The notes below the pieces were generated by a model. The model did not search any database, had not been told where the DNA came from, and saw nothing but the letters and a program-made list of their open reading frames with translations. DNA of 64,000 nucleotides from Marichromatium purpuratum 984 (GTDB lineage Bacteria; Pseudomonadota; Gammaproteobacteria; Chromatiales; Chromatiaceae): positions 1,289,501 through 1,353,500 of the forward strand of contig NZ_CP007031.1 of assembly GCF_000224005.2 (NCBI RefSeq), in the 5' to 3' direction. Position numbers and translations under genes: made by a program. Below, piece after piece: positions 16,954-25,001 of the stretch. Position 1 is the stretch's first letter; each line of letters begins with the position of its first letter.

Positions 16954-17684
16954 CCGAGATGCCGCTTCAGACGCTGTGGGTCTATCTCGCCGCGCGTCCG
17001 TTGTTCTGGCTGACCCTCACCCTGCTGGTGTGGCTCGGCGCACGCAGGCTCCAGGCCTGGTGTGGGGGGCTGGCGCTGCTCAATCCGGTGGTGCTGAGCA
17101 TCGCGATCCTGATCGGGCTGCTGGTGCTCACTGATACGCCTTATGCGCAGTACTTCGACGGTGCCCAGTTCATCCACTTCCTGCTCGGTCCGGCGACCGT
17201 AGCGCTGGCCATCCCGCTCTATCGGCTGCGCGCCGAGCTGCATGTGCTGGCGCTGCCGATCGCGGTGGCCCTGGTGGTGGGAGCGGTGGTGGCGGTTGTC
17301 AGTGCGGTCGGCTTGGCGGCGGCCCTCGGTGCCGATCGCATGGTGCTGCTCTCGCTGGCGCCCAAGTCGGTGACCACGCCGGTGGCCATGGGGATCGCCG
17401 AGAAGCTTGGCGGTATCCCGGCGCTGACCGCCGCCCTGGTAGTACTCACCGGCTTGGTCGGGGTGCTGTTCGGCGTCGGGGTGTTGCGCCGGTTGGGGAT
17501 CCGCGATCCGGCGGTGATCGGGGTGGCGCTGGGGACCGCTGCACACGGTATCGGAACCGCCCGGGCCTTCCAGCTCGGTCATCGTGAGGGCGCGATGGCT
17601 GGCCTGGCGATGGGACTCTCGGCGGTGCTCACCGCGTTGCTGCTGCCGTTGCTGCCGCGCGGCTTGGCGCTGCTCGGGATGTAG
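16950..17684 (+). CDS. lrgB: LrgB/CidB family membrane protein
   Basis: A 244-residue multi-spanning membrane protein with the conserved LrgB stretches LLGPATVALAIPLY and the family hallmark LSLAPKSVTTPVAMGIAE (about 135-152), then GTAAHGIGTARAF. It is the partner of LrgA; the pair acts in autolysis control or organic-acid transport. The GTG at 16950 overlaps the lrgA TGA; an ATG at 16959 is the alternative. The gene is followed by heptamer repeats. Confidence 0.9.
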   Translation: MTEMPLQTLWVYLAARPLFWLTLTLLVWLGARRLQAWCGGLALLNPVVLSIAILIGLLVLTDTPYAQYFDGAQFIHFLLGPATVALAIPLYRLRAELHVLALPIAVALVVGAVVAVVSAVGLAAALGADRMVLLSLAPKSVTTPVAMGIAEKLGGIPALTAALVVLTGLVGVLFGVGVLRRLGIRDPAVIGVALGTAAHGIGTARAFQLGHREGAMAGLAMGLSAVLTALLLPLLPRGLALLGM

Positions 17685-17691
17685 GGGGGAT

Positions 17692-17726
17692 CAGCCATCA
17701 GCGACCAGCGATCAGCCACCAGTGAT
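17692..17726 (+). repeat. Heptamer repeat tract, 5 units
   Basis: CAGCCAT, CAGCGAC, CAGCGAT, CAGCCAC, CAGTGAT in perfect 7-bp register, 7 bp after the lrgB stop. It belongs to a dispersed family seen at about ten intergenic sites of this window. Confidence 0.75.
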
Positions 17727-17854
17727 AGGAGGTGGTTTGTCTCGTCGTCGCGCAGCTGATGGCAGGCCGACACCGAAGACGGGTCGCGTGCTTCGCGCCT
17801 CTGGCAGCCTTGCGGTTGCGGGGCATTGGGCGCAGGCATCGAGTATAGACGCCC

Positions 17855-17877
17855 ACTGGCGGCTGGCGGCTGGCGGC
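17855..17877 (-). repeat. Heptamer repeat tract, inverted orientation
   Basis: ACTGGCG, GCTGGCG, GCTGGCG: the same 7-bp family read on the other strand, facing the tract at 17692-17726 within the same lrgB-PEP-CTERM intergenic region. Confidence 0.7.
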
Positions 17878-17890
17878 CCTTCCCCAAACG

Positions 17891-17918
17891 CCGACGGCGG
17901 CCCGGAGGCCGCCGTCGG
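17891..17918 (-). terminator. Terminator of the PEP-CTERM gene
   Basis: Perfect 12-bp stem CCGACGGCGGCC / GGCCGCCGTCGG with a CGGA loop, 29 bp after the PEP-CTERM stop codon; a short TTT follows on the minus strand. Confidence 0.75.
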
Positions 17919-17947
17919 ATCATGCCGGCTGACGCGAGGTCAGCAGA

Positions 17948-18847
17948 TCAGGCGTGCTTGCGACGGCGGCTGCCGGCGAAGCCGATGCCGAGCAGACCGG
18001 CACCGAGCAGACCGAGGGTGGCCGGCTCGGGGATGCTGCCGGTGACCGAGCCGTCGAGCTTGGTCTGGCGGACGGCGGCCGGGCCACTGGGACCGGCGAC
18101 GAGCAGCAGCTGGTTGGCCGTCGGGATCGGCGGATCGACGTTGGTGTCGAGTTCCAGCGTCGGGGTGCCGCCGGCGGCGAGCTTGTCGAAGGCATCGATG
18201 AAGACACCGTTGTCGTCCTGGATGAACAGGAAGTTGTCCTCGGCGAAGGTGATGTCGAAGAACAGGTCGAGATTGGCGCCGCTGAGCGCCGAGCCGGTGA
18301 GTTCTCCGGTCAGCACCAGACGGTCGTTGGTGTCGTCGGTGAAGTCGTTGAAGTAGATATCGAAGGTGCCGCCGGTATAGGTGGGACCGCTGGCGCCGAG
18401 GTCACCGAAGAAGGTGTACTCGACCTGCAGATCCCAGGTCTGCAGGAAGCCTTCGTTGTCGGTCGCGAGCGGCGGCACCAACGGGCTCAGGGCGTCGATG
18501 TCGCACTGGCCGAGCGGACAGTTCGGCATGACCAGATCAACGGTGGTGACGCCGTCGAGCGCGGTCCCGGAGGTCGGGATGCCGTAGCTGGCGAGCGTGG
18601 CGGGGTCGTTGGTGTCGAAGAAGGACCCGGCCACCGAGCCGTCGGTGAAGTCGTAGATCGAGGTCGCGAGCAGCTGGCTGTAGCCGAACTCGTCGAAGGT
18701 CCCGGTCATGGTGTTCGCGTCCGGCGCGCCGATGAAGCGGCCAGCGTCGTAGCTGTTGTCCGGGAGGTTGATGTACATCAGGCCGGCGCTGGCGACATTG
18801 GCGGTCAGGGCGGTCGCTGCGGCCAGCGAGATCGTCAAGGTCTTCAT
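17948..18847 (-). CDS. PEP-CTERM sorting domain protein
   Basis: A 299-residue exported protein. The N-terminal signal peptide (MKTLTISLAAATALTANVASA) is followed by an acidic, Asp/Thr/Gly-rich extracellular domain of unknown function. At the C terminus is a canonical PEP-CTERM signal: the SIPEPATLGLLGAG motif, a hydrophobic stretch and a basic tail SRRRKHA. Such proteins are cleaved and anchored or released by an exosortase (EpsH) in exopolysaccharide-producing bacteria. No exosortase gene is in the window. The TPR lipoprotein at 25002-28745 belongs to the same system. A strong hairpin follows the gene and AGGAG precedes its ATG. Confidence 0.92.
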   Translation of the reverse strand: MKTLTISLAAATALTANVASAGLMYINLPDNSYDAGRFIGAPDANTMTGTFDEFGYSQLLATSIYDFTDGSVAGSFFDTNDPATLASYGIPTSGTALDGVTTVDLVMPNCPLGQCDIDALSPLVPPLATDNEGFLQTWDLQVEYTFFGDLGASGPTYTGGTFDIYFNDFTDDTNDRLVLTGELTGSALSGANLDLFFDITFAEDNFLFIQDDNGVFIDAFDKLAAGGTPTLELDTNVDPPIPTANQLLLVAGPSGPAAVRQTKLDGSVTGSIPEPATLGLLGAGLLGIGFAGSRRRKHA

Positions 18848-19072
18848 GGTTTCACTCCTGCGAGGTTGAGCTGTATGCGCGCTGTCGGGGCGCCGTCGGC
18901 AGCTTCCTTTGCCGGAGTCACGCGGCCCTCGATGGAGCTATATGCAGATGTCGGGCCAAATTTTTTTATTGTTTTACTTCAGTCGCTTACGTTTTTTGTT
19001 GGAGTTCTTGCAGACATGTGTGGGGCTGGTTGTAAAGTCTGCCGACACTCCTGTGCGGGATGTCTCAGTGGC

Positions 19073-20461
19073 TCAGTAACGCACTCGCCAGCCGGTGGCG
19101 ATGAGGGTGTCGTCGGCATAGAAGTCGCCGAAGGTGCCGTCCTCACCGTCGAAGTAGTGCACCCCGAGATAGAACTCGTGGGGCTCGCGGGCGATGTAGG
19201 CGATCTCGGGGTTGAGATAGAGGTCGTGGCGGTTGAGTCCCGCAGCGAAGCGTAGCCGACCACGCCAGCGACCCTGTCCCCACTCGCTCTCGAGCTGGCC
19301 GTTGAGGCTGAGGGTGTCGACCCAGTCGATCACCGGTGGTGCGTCGAGCAGGTGACGCCCGGCCAGCTGCAGGTTGATGCGAGTGTCGGCGTCGCCCGGG
19401 TAGAACTCGATCCCGGCCACCCAGTCGAGCCCGGCAACAGTGTCGAGACGCAGGTCGCGGGTAGTCACCGGGACATCGCTGAGCCAGGCGGCCTCGAGCC
19501 GCAGCGTGGCGCCGCCGATCACCACTCCGAGGTCACCGCCGAGGATGGTGGTGTAGGGGTGACGCCCGAGGAAGGTCGGGCGCTCGCCGCCGGCGGCGAG
19601 CGCGCTGGCGACATCGGCGCCGGCGGCGAGCGCACGCCGCACCGCCGGGTCGAGTTCGTAGTAGGGCAGTGAGTGACGGGTGTGCTGCACGGTGAGTGCG
19701 TAGTCGAGACCGCTCAGACTCTGGCTGAAGCGCAGACCGGCGCCGGCGCCGCCGGGGCGATCGTCGCCCGTGCTGGCGCCGCGCACCAGGGCCGCGAGCA
19801 GTGGATCGGAGCGGATGCCCAGCAGTCGTCCCTGGTCACGGTCGACCGGGTACCAGACGCTGTCGTCGTCGGGCAGCTCGGCGGGGCGGAATTCTGGGAT
19901 CACCACCAGGTCGAGCTTGTGGTCGGTGCCGAACTCCTCCCAGCGCAGCAGCGGCACGGCACGGCGGCGGTCGTCGAGTTCGTCGATGGCGAAGCGGCTG
20001 ATGTCCTGTACCGAGAGCCGGTCGGTCGGCGGGATCTCGTCGACCCGCCCCCAGAGCACGGTCTGCGCGCCGAGGGTGAGGCGTCGCCGCGGGGTGCTGT
20101 AGCGCAGATAGCTCTCGTCGTAGTCGAGCGCGAGCGCGCGCAAGCGCTCGGCGCCGGATTGGGCGTCGGCATCGAGGCGTAGCGCCGCGCGCAGCTCCCA
20201 GGCCGGTGTCGGGCGCCATGCAGCGGCGATCACCCCGGTGAAGTGGGCGCTGGTGGCCGCGCGCGCCTCGCCCTCGGTGAAGGCGCCGAACTCGGTCCAC
20301 AGCCGATCGATGCCGAGTTGCAACGCCCGTTGCCCGGCCGTTGTCGTCGGCTCGGGCAGTGCCGTCGGCGTCTCGGGTGCGCCGATGATCAGCACCTCCT
20401 GCGCCTCGACACCGACGGTGGCGAGCGCCAGCAGCAGTGGTGCGAGGACGCGGGCGCTCAT
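19073..20461 (-). CDS. Outer-membrane beta-barrel protein, DUF1302-like
   Basis: A 462-residue protein with signal peptide MSARVLAPLLLALATVGVEA. The rest is rich in alternating aromatic/hydrophobic strands (ALRLDADAQSGAERL, LTLGAQTVLWGRVDEI, GLRFSQSLSGLDYALTVQ) and ends VRY with a terminal aromatic residue, as outer-membrane barrels do. The phrase GRVDEIPPTDRLSVQD resembles DUF1302-type barrels found beside RND exporters and LolA-like proteins. It is the last gene of the ThiF-RND-LolA-barrel operon and overlaps the LolA-like gene by 4 bp. It probably provides the outer-membrane step of an export route. The substrate is unknown. Confidence 0.75.
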   Translation of the reverse strand: MSARVLAPLLLALATVGVEAQEVLIIGAPETPTALPEPTTTAGQRALQLGIDRLWTEFGAFTEGEARAATSAHFTGVIAAAWRPTPAWELRAALRLDADAQSGAERLRALALDYDESYLRYSTPRRRLTLGAQTVLWGRVDEIPPTDRLSVQDISRFAIDELDDRRRAVPLLRWEEFGTDHKLDLVVIPEFRPAELPDDDSVWYPVDRDQGRLLGIRSDPLLAALVRGASTGDDRPGGAGAGLRFSQSLSGLDYALTVQHTRHSLPYYELDPAVRRALAAGADVASALAAGGERPTFLGRHPYTTILGGDLGVVIGGATLRLEAAWLSDVPVTTRDLRLDTVAGLDWVAGIEFYPGDADTRINLQLAGRHLLDAPPVIDWVDTLSLNGQLESEWGQGRWRGRLRFAAGLNRHDLYLNPEIAYIAREPHEFYLGVHYFDGEDGTFGDFYADDTLIATGWRVRY

Positions 20462-21315
20462 GGCCGGAACCTGGACTCGAACACCGGATCCTCGAGCGCG
20501 CGGCGCGAGAACAGCACCGGGTCGAGTCCTCGGTCATAGCGGGTGAGGGTGCTGGTCATCCGCGTCTGGTGGCCGCTGCCGAGATCGGTCATGAGGCTGT
20601 CGGTCACCGTCCAGTAGCCCTGGATGCGCTCCAGTCGACGGGCGGTGAAGCGCTTGAAGGGCTGGCTCTGACCGGGGCGGAAGAAGTCGATGCGCAGCGC
20701 CACCAGCGCTTCGGGGTGGATCCAGCTCAGCCGTTTGCCGTAGACCGAGTTGCCCGGGTCGACCGGGGTGCTTTCGAGCACTTCGGTGCGTACGCCCTCG
20801 TAGGTCTCCTGACGCAGCCAGCGGTGTTCGTCGAGGGCGACGCGGCGATCGCGCAGATCCTCGTAGAACAGGTCGGAGCCGACGAAGCGCCCGCCCTGAC
20901 GGGCGGCGGGGATGCGCCTGGGCTTGCCGAGCGCGGGCAGATAGACCCATTGATCGCTCTCGCCTGCGCCATGATCGATGGTCAGCAGCCCGGTGTCGGC
21001 GATATCGCCCGGCGCGGTGAAGCGGATCAGGGTGGAGACCTCGCCGCCGCCCTGATCGCGACGATAGATGAACATCTCGCGGGTGCGCGGGGCGCGACCG
21101 CGCTCCTGCAGCACCATGGTGCCGCGGGTGGTGAGATCGCGCCCGTCGGGGCGGTCGTAGACCTGCCGGGCGAGGCGCTCTCCCTTGGGGTCGGCCTGCG
21201 CCGGGGTGAGCATGCAGCAGGCGAGCAGCAGCGCGAGCGCCGCCGTCCAGTGATGGGTCCGGGGCGGCACGAGCCGTCGTGACGTCCGCTGGGGGCGGGG
21301 CGATGGACTCGACAT
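20458..21315 (-). CDS. Outer membrane lipoprotein-sorting protein (LolA-like)
   Basis: A 285-residue periplasmic protein of the LolA-fold family often annotated as outer membrane lipoprotein-sorting protein. It has a long basic N-region followed by a hydrophobic signal segment (WTAALALLLACCMLTPAQA). After the signal, TTRGTMVLQERGRAPRTREM, an RDQGGGEVSTLIRFTAPGDI stretch and DQWVYLPALGKPRRI are typical of RND-linked LolA-like proteins. The fold binds lipids in a half-barrel. It sits between an MMPL-type RND exporter and an outer-membrane barrel, so it may carry a lipophilic substrate across the periplasm. The true start may be later than 21315, since the first 20 residues are long for a signal n-region. 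Confidence 0.82.
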   Translation of the reverse strand: MSSPSPRPQRTSRRLVPPRTHHWTAALALLLACCMLTPAQADPKGERLARQVYDRPDGRDLTTRGTMVLQERGRAPRTREMFIYRRDQGGGEVSTLIRFTAPGDIADTGLLTIDHGAGESDQWVYLPALGKPRRIPAARQGGRFVGSDLFYEDLRDRRVALDEHRWLRQETYEGVRTEVLESTPVDPGNSVYGKRLSWIHPEALVALRIDFFRPGQSQPFKRFTARRLERIQGYWTVTDSLMTDLGSGHQTRMTSTLTRYDRGLDPVLFSRRALEDPVFESRFRP

Positions 21316-21381
21316 GGGCTTCCTCGCTTCAGGCTCGGTGGCGCGGCGGTCGGCAAGGCCCGGCGCGGCGCTTGGGGTTTT

Positions 21382-21429
21382 CAGTGGGGCGCGTTGGCGG
21401 CGCTCGCGCGTCCGGTTCGCGCCCCACTG
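21382..21429 (-). other. Inverted repeat between RND and LolA-like genes
   Basis: CAGTGGGGCGC (21382-21392) and GCGCCCCACTG (21419-21429) are perfect 11-bp arms with a 26-nt loop in the 139-bp gap. No T-run follows on the minus strand, so it is more likely an mRNA-processing or partial-attenuation hairpin than a full terminator. Confidence 0.4.
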
Positions 21430-21454
21430 ACACTGCGCAAAGTCTGGTGCGATT

Positions 21455-23728
21455 TCACCGGGCTGTCCAGTCCGCCCGCGCGCGCCGATCGCGCAGTCGT
21501 CCGACGGCCATCAGCAGGGCCGGGAAGAGCAGCAGATCGAAAATCAACGCGGTGAGCAGACCGACGGCGGTGAGCAGGCCGAACTCACGCGTCGGCACGA
21601 ACTCGGAGCTGCCGAGCAGCAGGAACTGGCCGCACAGGATCAGCGTGGTGGCGACCACCGCACGACCGCTGTGCTGATAGGCTCGGGCCAGCGCCCAGAC
21701 CCGCGAGCCGTGGGCGGCGAGGTTGCGACGGTAGGCGTGGAAGAGATGGATGGTGTCGTCGATGGCGATGCCGGCGGTAACGCTGGCGATCATCGCGGTG
21801 GCCATGTCGAGCCAGATCCCGAGCACCCCCATGGCGATGAAGATCAGCAGGATCGGCGCGAGGTTCGGCACCATGCACAGCGCGGCGTCGCCGGGGCGGC
21901 GCCACATCGCCAGCATGAACAGCGAGATCAGCACCACGGCGGCGGCCAGTCCGCGGATCTGGCCGTCGATGAGCAGCCGTTCCTGATCGGCGAACAGCCG
22001 GCCGAACCCGGCCACCCGCACCTCCATGCCCTGCAGGTCGAGTTCGGCGAGCCGTGTCTCGACCCGCGCGATGAAGGCGTTGATCGCGCGCGCGCCACGG
22101 ATGTCGAGGTTGAGCGTCAGCCGGGTGCGGGCGAACTCGCGATCGACCAGCTCGTAGAGGTCGGTGCCGTCGTAGATGAAGAGATACTGGGCGATCAGCC
22201 GGGGGTCGCGGGGCAGGGCGCGGTAGTCGGCCCGTTCGTCGTGGAAGCCCCAGTGCATTTCCTCGATCAGATCGATCATCGACAGGCTGTGGCCGACCTC
22301 GGGCTGGTCCTCGAGCCAGTCTTGCACGGTGTCGATCAGCGCCAGGCGTTCGGGGCGCTTGAGCGCGTCGCGCGCGCCGGCGTCGAACACCAGCTCCAGG
22401 GTGGTAGTGCCGATCAGGCGCTCCTGGATGCGGGTGTTGGCCTGGGTGATGGGGTGCGCCGGGGTGAAGAAGCGCAGCATGTCGGTCTCGGTGTGGATGC
22501 GCCAGATCTGCGGCATCCCCAGCGCCAGCACCAGGGCGGTGACAGCGAGCACCCAACCGGCGTGACGCATGCCGAGATGGCGCAGCCGTCCGACCGCGTG
22601 GTCGAGCGGTCGCAGTGTCCGGCGGGTTTGCCACGCGCCACGGTCCCAGCGCGCGAAGATCGGCGGCACCAACCCGATCACGATCGCGCACTGTGCGAGC
22701 ATCCCCGCCGCCGCGACCAGGCCGAAGGCGGCGATCGGCTGGATCGGGCTGAAGCCGAGCGAGGCCAGCCCGGCGGCGGTGGTCAAAGCGGTGAACAGGA
22801 TGGGGCGGGCGACCCGGTGTCGCGCCCAGTCGATGCGCGCGCTCCCGGCGAGTCCGTGACGCGTGGCCTGGGCCAGGGCGTTGAGCCAATGGATCAGCGA
22901 GGCGATGGTCAGCGCCGACATCAGCGGCGGCAGGAGTGCCGAGACCAGGGTGTAGGGCTTGCCGGCGAGCACCAGCAAGGCGACGGTGAGGTTGACCACC
23001 ACCGCGATCACCAGGGCGCTGACCGCCACCGCCAGCACCCGCCTGAACATCAGCCAGATGATCAGCAGGCCGAACCCCATGGTTGCCGGCACGAAGATCA
23101 GGGTGTCGTGGATCATCGCGCGCAGCTGCGCGACGTCGAGCGCCACCTGCCCGGCGATGGCCGTCAGCCGCCCGTCCAGTCCGGCCGCGGCGATGGCCGC
23201 TCGGGTGTCCTGTTCGAGCGCGAGACGTTGCAGGCTGTCGCTGAGTTCGAGCGGGCGCACGATCAACGCCATGGCCTGGCCGTCGTCGGCGACCAGGTAG
23301 GAGGCGGCGAGGCGATCGTCGAGCACTCGCTGACGGCGCTCGGCGGGGGTGAGTGCAGCGGCGATCTCGGCATCGAGCAGTGGCTCGACGACGAAGCCCT
23401 CGGTGGTGCCGCTGATGTGGTCGACACCGGCCACCGCCAGCACCCGCTCGACCCTGGGGTTGCGCTCGATGTCCTCGATCAGCCCGAAGAAGGGCTGGAG
23501 GAAGGCGTCGCTGAACAGGTCCTCGCCCTCGAACAGGGCGATCAGCACCTGATCCGGGGGGAAGTCCGCGCGCAGCGCCGACTCGAAGCGTACCGCCGGG
23601 GCGTCGCCCGGGAAGTAGGCCTCGGGGGCGTTGTCGAGATGGAGTCTGGGTAACAGGGCGCCCGAGAGCGCGCCGAGCAACAGCAGCAGCGCGAGTGCGA
23701 GCGCCCCGGGGAGGCGTGGGGCTGTCAT
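21455..23728 (-). CDS. MMPL-family RND exporter
   Basis: A 757-residue inner-membrane protein with two RND/MMPL halves. Each half has a membrane segment, a periplasmic domain and a cluster of helices: GFGLLIIWLMFRRVLAVAVSAL and its neighbours in the first, GLAAAVVLISLFMLAMW and ITAGIAIDDTIHLFHAYRR-like residues in the second. The SVTAGIAIDDTIHLF segment carries the acidic pair used for proton relay. Relatives include hopanoid transporter HpnN and other lipid exporters. Genes for a ThiF-like enzyme upstream (40-bp gap) and a LolA-like protein and an outer-membrane barrel downstream suggest a dedicated export machine for a lipidic or modified small molecule. Confidence 0.85.
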   Translation of the reverse strand: MTAPRLPGALALALLLLLGALSGALLPRLHLDNAPEAYFPGDAPAVRFESALRADFPPDQVLIALFEGEDLFSDAFLQPFFGLIEDIERNPRVERVLAVAGVDHISGTTEGFVVEPLLDAEIAAALTPAERRQRVLDDRLAASYLVADDGQAMALIVRPLELSDSLQRLALEQDTRAAIAAAGLDGRLTAIAGQVALDVAQLRAMIHDTLIFVPATMGFGLLIIWLMFRRVLAVAVSALVIAVVVNLTVALLVLAGKPYTLVSALLPPLMSALTIASLIHWLNALAQATRHGLAGSARIDWARHRVARPILFTALTTAAGLASLGFSPIQPIAAFGLVAAAGMLAQCAIVIGLVPPIFARWDRGAWQTRRTLRPLDHAVGRLRHLGMRHAGWVLAVTALVLALGMPQIWRIHTETDMLRFFTPAHPITQANTRIQERLIGTTTLELVFDAGARDALKRPERLALIDTVQDWLEDQPEVGHSLSMIDLIEEMHWGFHDERADYRALPRDPRLIAQYLFIYDGTDLYELVDREFARTRLTLNLDIRGARAINAFIARVETRLAELDLQGMEVRVAGFGRLFADQERLLIDGQIRGLAAAVVLISLFMLAMWRRPGDAALCMVPNLAPILLIFIAMGVLGIWLDMATAMIASVTAGIAIDDTIHLFHAYRRNLAAHGSRVWALARAYQHSGRAVVATTLILCGQFLLLGSSEFVPTREFGLLTAVGLLTALIFDLLLFPALLMAVGRLRDRRARADWTAR

Positions 23729-23768
23729 GCCAGGGTCCTTGTCCTTGGTCGAGGGTGATGTCCGGCGT

Positions 23769-24647
23769 TCAGGTCGTCTCGCGCATGCGCTTGAGCTGGT
23801 GTCTGGCGATGGCCAGCCCGATGCGCTGCAGCGGGTTGCGATTGCCGCCGGGACGCCAGGTGATGCTGAGCTTGTTGCGATAGGCGTCGAAGTGCAATGC
23901 CCGCGGTGCGGCGATCACCCGGCCGCGCCCGGTGAGTAGCTTGAGCACCTGGGTCGCGGCGATCCCGGCGCAGAGTTCGCAGGCCATCGGTGTCGAGGGA
24001 CCGAGATGGCGGTCGAAGTCGACCGCCTCGGGCGCGACCAGATAGCTGCGCTGAAGCATCGCCGGCGACAGCCCGAGGAGGAAACGGATCAGCTGCTCGT
24101 CCTCGCTGTAGCCCTCGAGCTGGAAATAGTCCTCGAAGCCCATCCCGCCGGGCACGAACACCAGCACCGCCGCGCCCATGCCGAGCGGTGCGGCGGTGAC
24201 CGCCGGGATCGACTTGCGCGCGCAGGCGGCGAACACCAGCCGCCGTGCCTCGACGGCGAAGTAGTCGAGTCCGTCGACATAGACGTCGACGCCCTCGAGG
24301 AAGGCATCGACGTTGTCGGCCTTGATCCCCTCGGGAAAGGCCCGGATCTCCAGTTCGGGGTTGACGTCGCGCGCCATCTCCGAGACCACCTCGATCTTGG
24401 GGCGATCGATCGAGCGCAGCGAGGCACCGGCCTGGCGATTGAAGTTGACCAGGCCGAAGGTGTCGAAGTCGGAGATGTTGAAGGCACCCAGCCCGAGCCG
24501 GGTGAGGGTCATCAGATGACTGCCGCCGACGCCGCCGAGTCCGGCGATGGCTACGCGCCGCTGGCGCAGGTCCTGCTGTTCCTGCTGGGTCAGCCAGCCG
24601 ATGTTGCGACTGAACGCGGTCTCGAATTCGAATCTGTGTAAGGGCAT
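23769..24647 (-). CDS. ThiF/MoeB/HesA-family adenylyltransferase (E1-like)
   Basis: A 292-residue E1-like enzyme. The ATP-binding glycine-rich loop is GLGGVGG (36-42), followed by Asp60/Asp62 (ISDFDTFGLVNFNRQ) with the conserved N-x-N-R-Q, and IDRPKIEVVSEMARDVNPE corresponds to the family's K-x5-A-x-x-N-P motif. The C-terminal part has CELCAGIAATQVLKLL. The conserved core activates carboxylates, usually the C terminus of a ubiquitin-like protein or small molecules, as acyl-adenylates. No ubiquitin-like partner is visible nearby. It is the first gene of the operon with the RND exporter, so it may make or tailor the exported compound. That link is inference. Confidence 0.85.
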   Translation of the reverse strand: MPLHRFEFETAFSRNIGWLTQQEQQDLRQRRVAIAGLGGVGGSHLMTLTRLGLGAFNISDFDTFGLVNFNRQAGASLRSIDRPKIEVVSEMARDVNPELEIRAFPEGIKADNVDAFLEGVDVYVDGLDYFAVEARRLVFAACARKSIPAVTAAPLGMGAAVLVFVPGGMGFEDYFQLEGYSEDEQLIRFLLGLSPAMLQRSYLVAPEAVDFDRHLGPSTPMACELCAGIAATQVLKLLTGRGRVIAAPRALHFDAYRNKLSITWRPGGNRNPLQRIGLAIARHQLKRMRETT

Positions 24648-25001
24648 GACGATCTCGGATATGGTGACTCAGGGCGCGCGCAATAGGTTACATGCGCGCG
24701 ATGTTGGCAATGCGCGGCGTCTGAGTTCATTCCCATCACCCGGGGTCGCCACGGTCCACCGCGTCGCCTGGCATCCGGACTGTGCCGGGAGGCCGGGGCT
24801 GCGCGGTGATGGCCGTCGTCGTGCCCGTTGCTCGGCGGAGGCGGGGGCGCGTTGAGTTTGCGTCCACGATCCGGCATGATCGCTCGGGCCTTGCGGGGTA
24901 TCCATCGCGTCTTCTTGCGTCCGTCCACGCGCTTGGCGATGACGGACGATGGGGCGGACGGCTGCGGTCCATCCATTGAATCGGTCGTTGAGGGGAGAAC
25001 G
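24648..25001. other. Divergent intergenic region, 354 bp
   Basis: It separates the minus-strand ThiF-RND operon from the plus-strand TPR lipoprotein and must carry both promoters. I see no clear sigma70 or sigma54 promoter, riboswitch or repeat in it. AGGGGAG at 24991-24997 is the ribosome-binding site of the TPR gene. An open frame continues upstream to 24828 but has no better start. Confidence 0.4.

Noticed and set aside
24828-25001. Upstream start for the TPR lipoprotein
   Set aside because: The start at 25002 has AGGGGAG and opens directly into a lipoprotein signal peptide; the extension would bury that signal.
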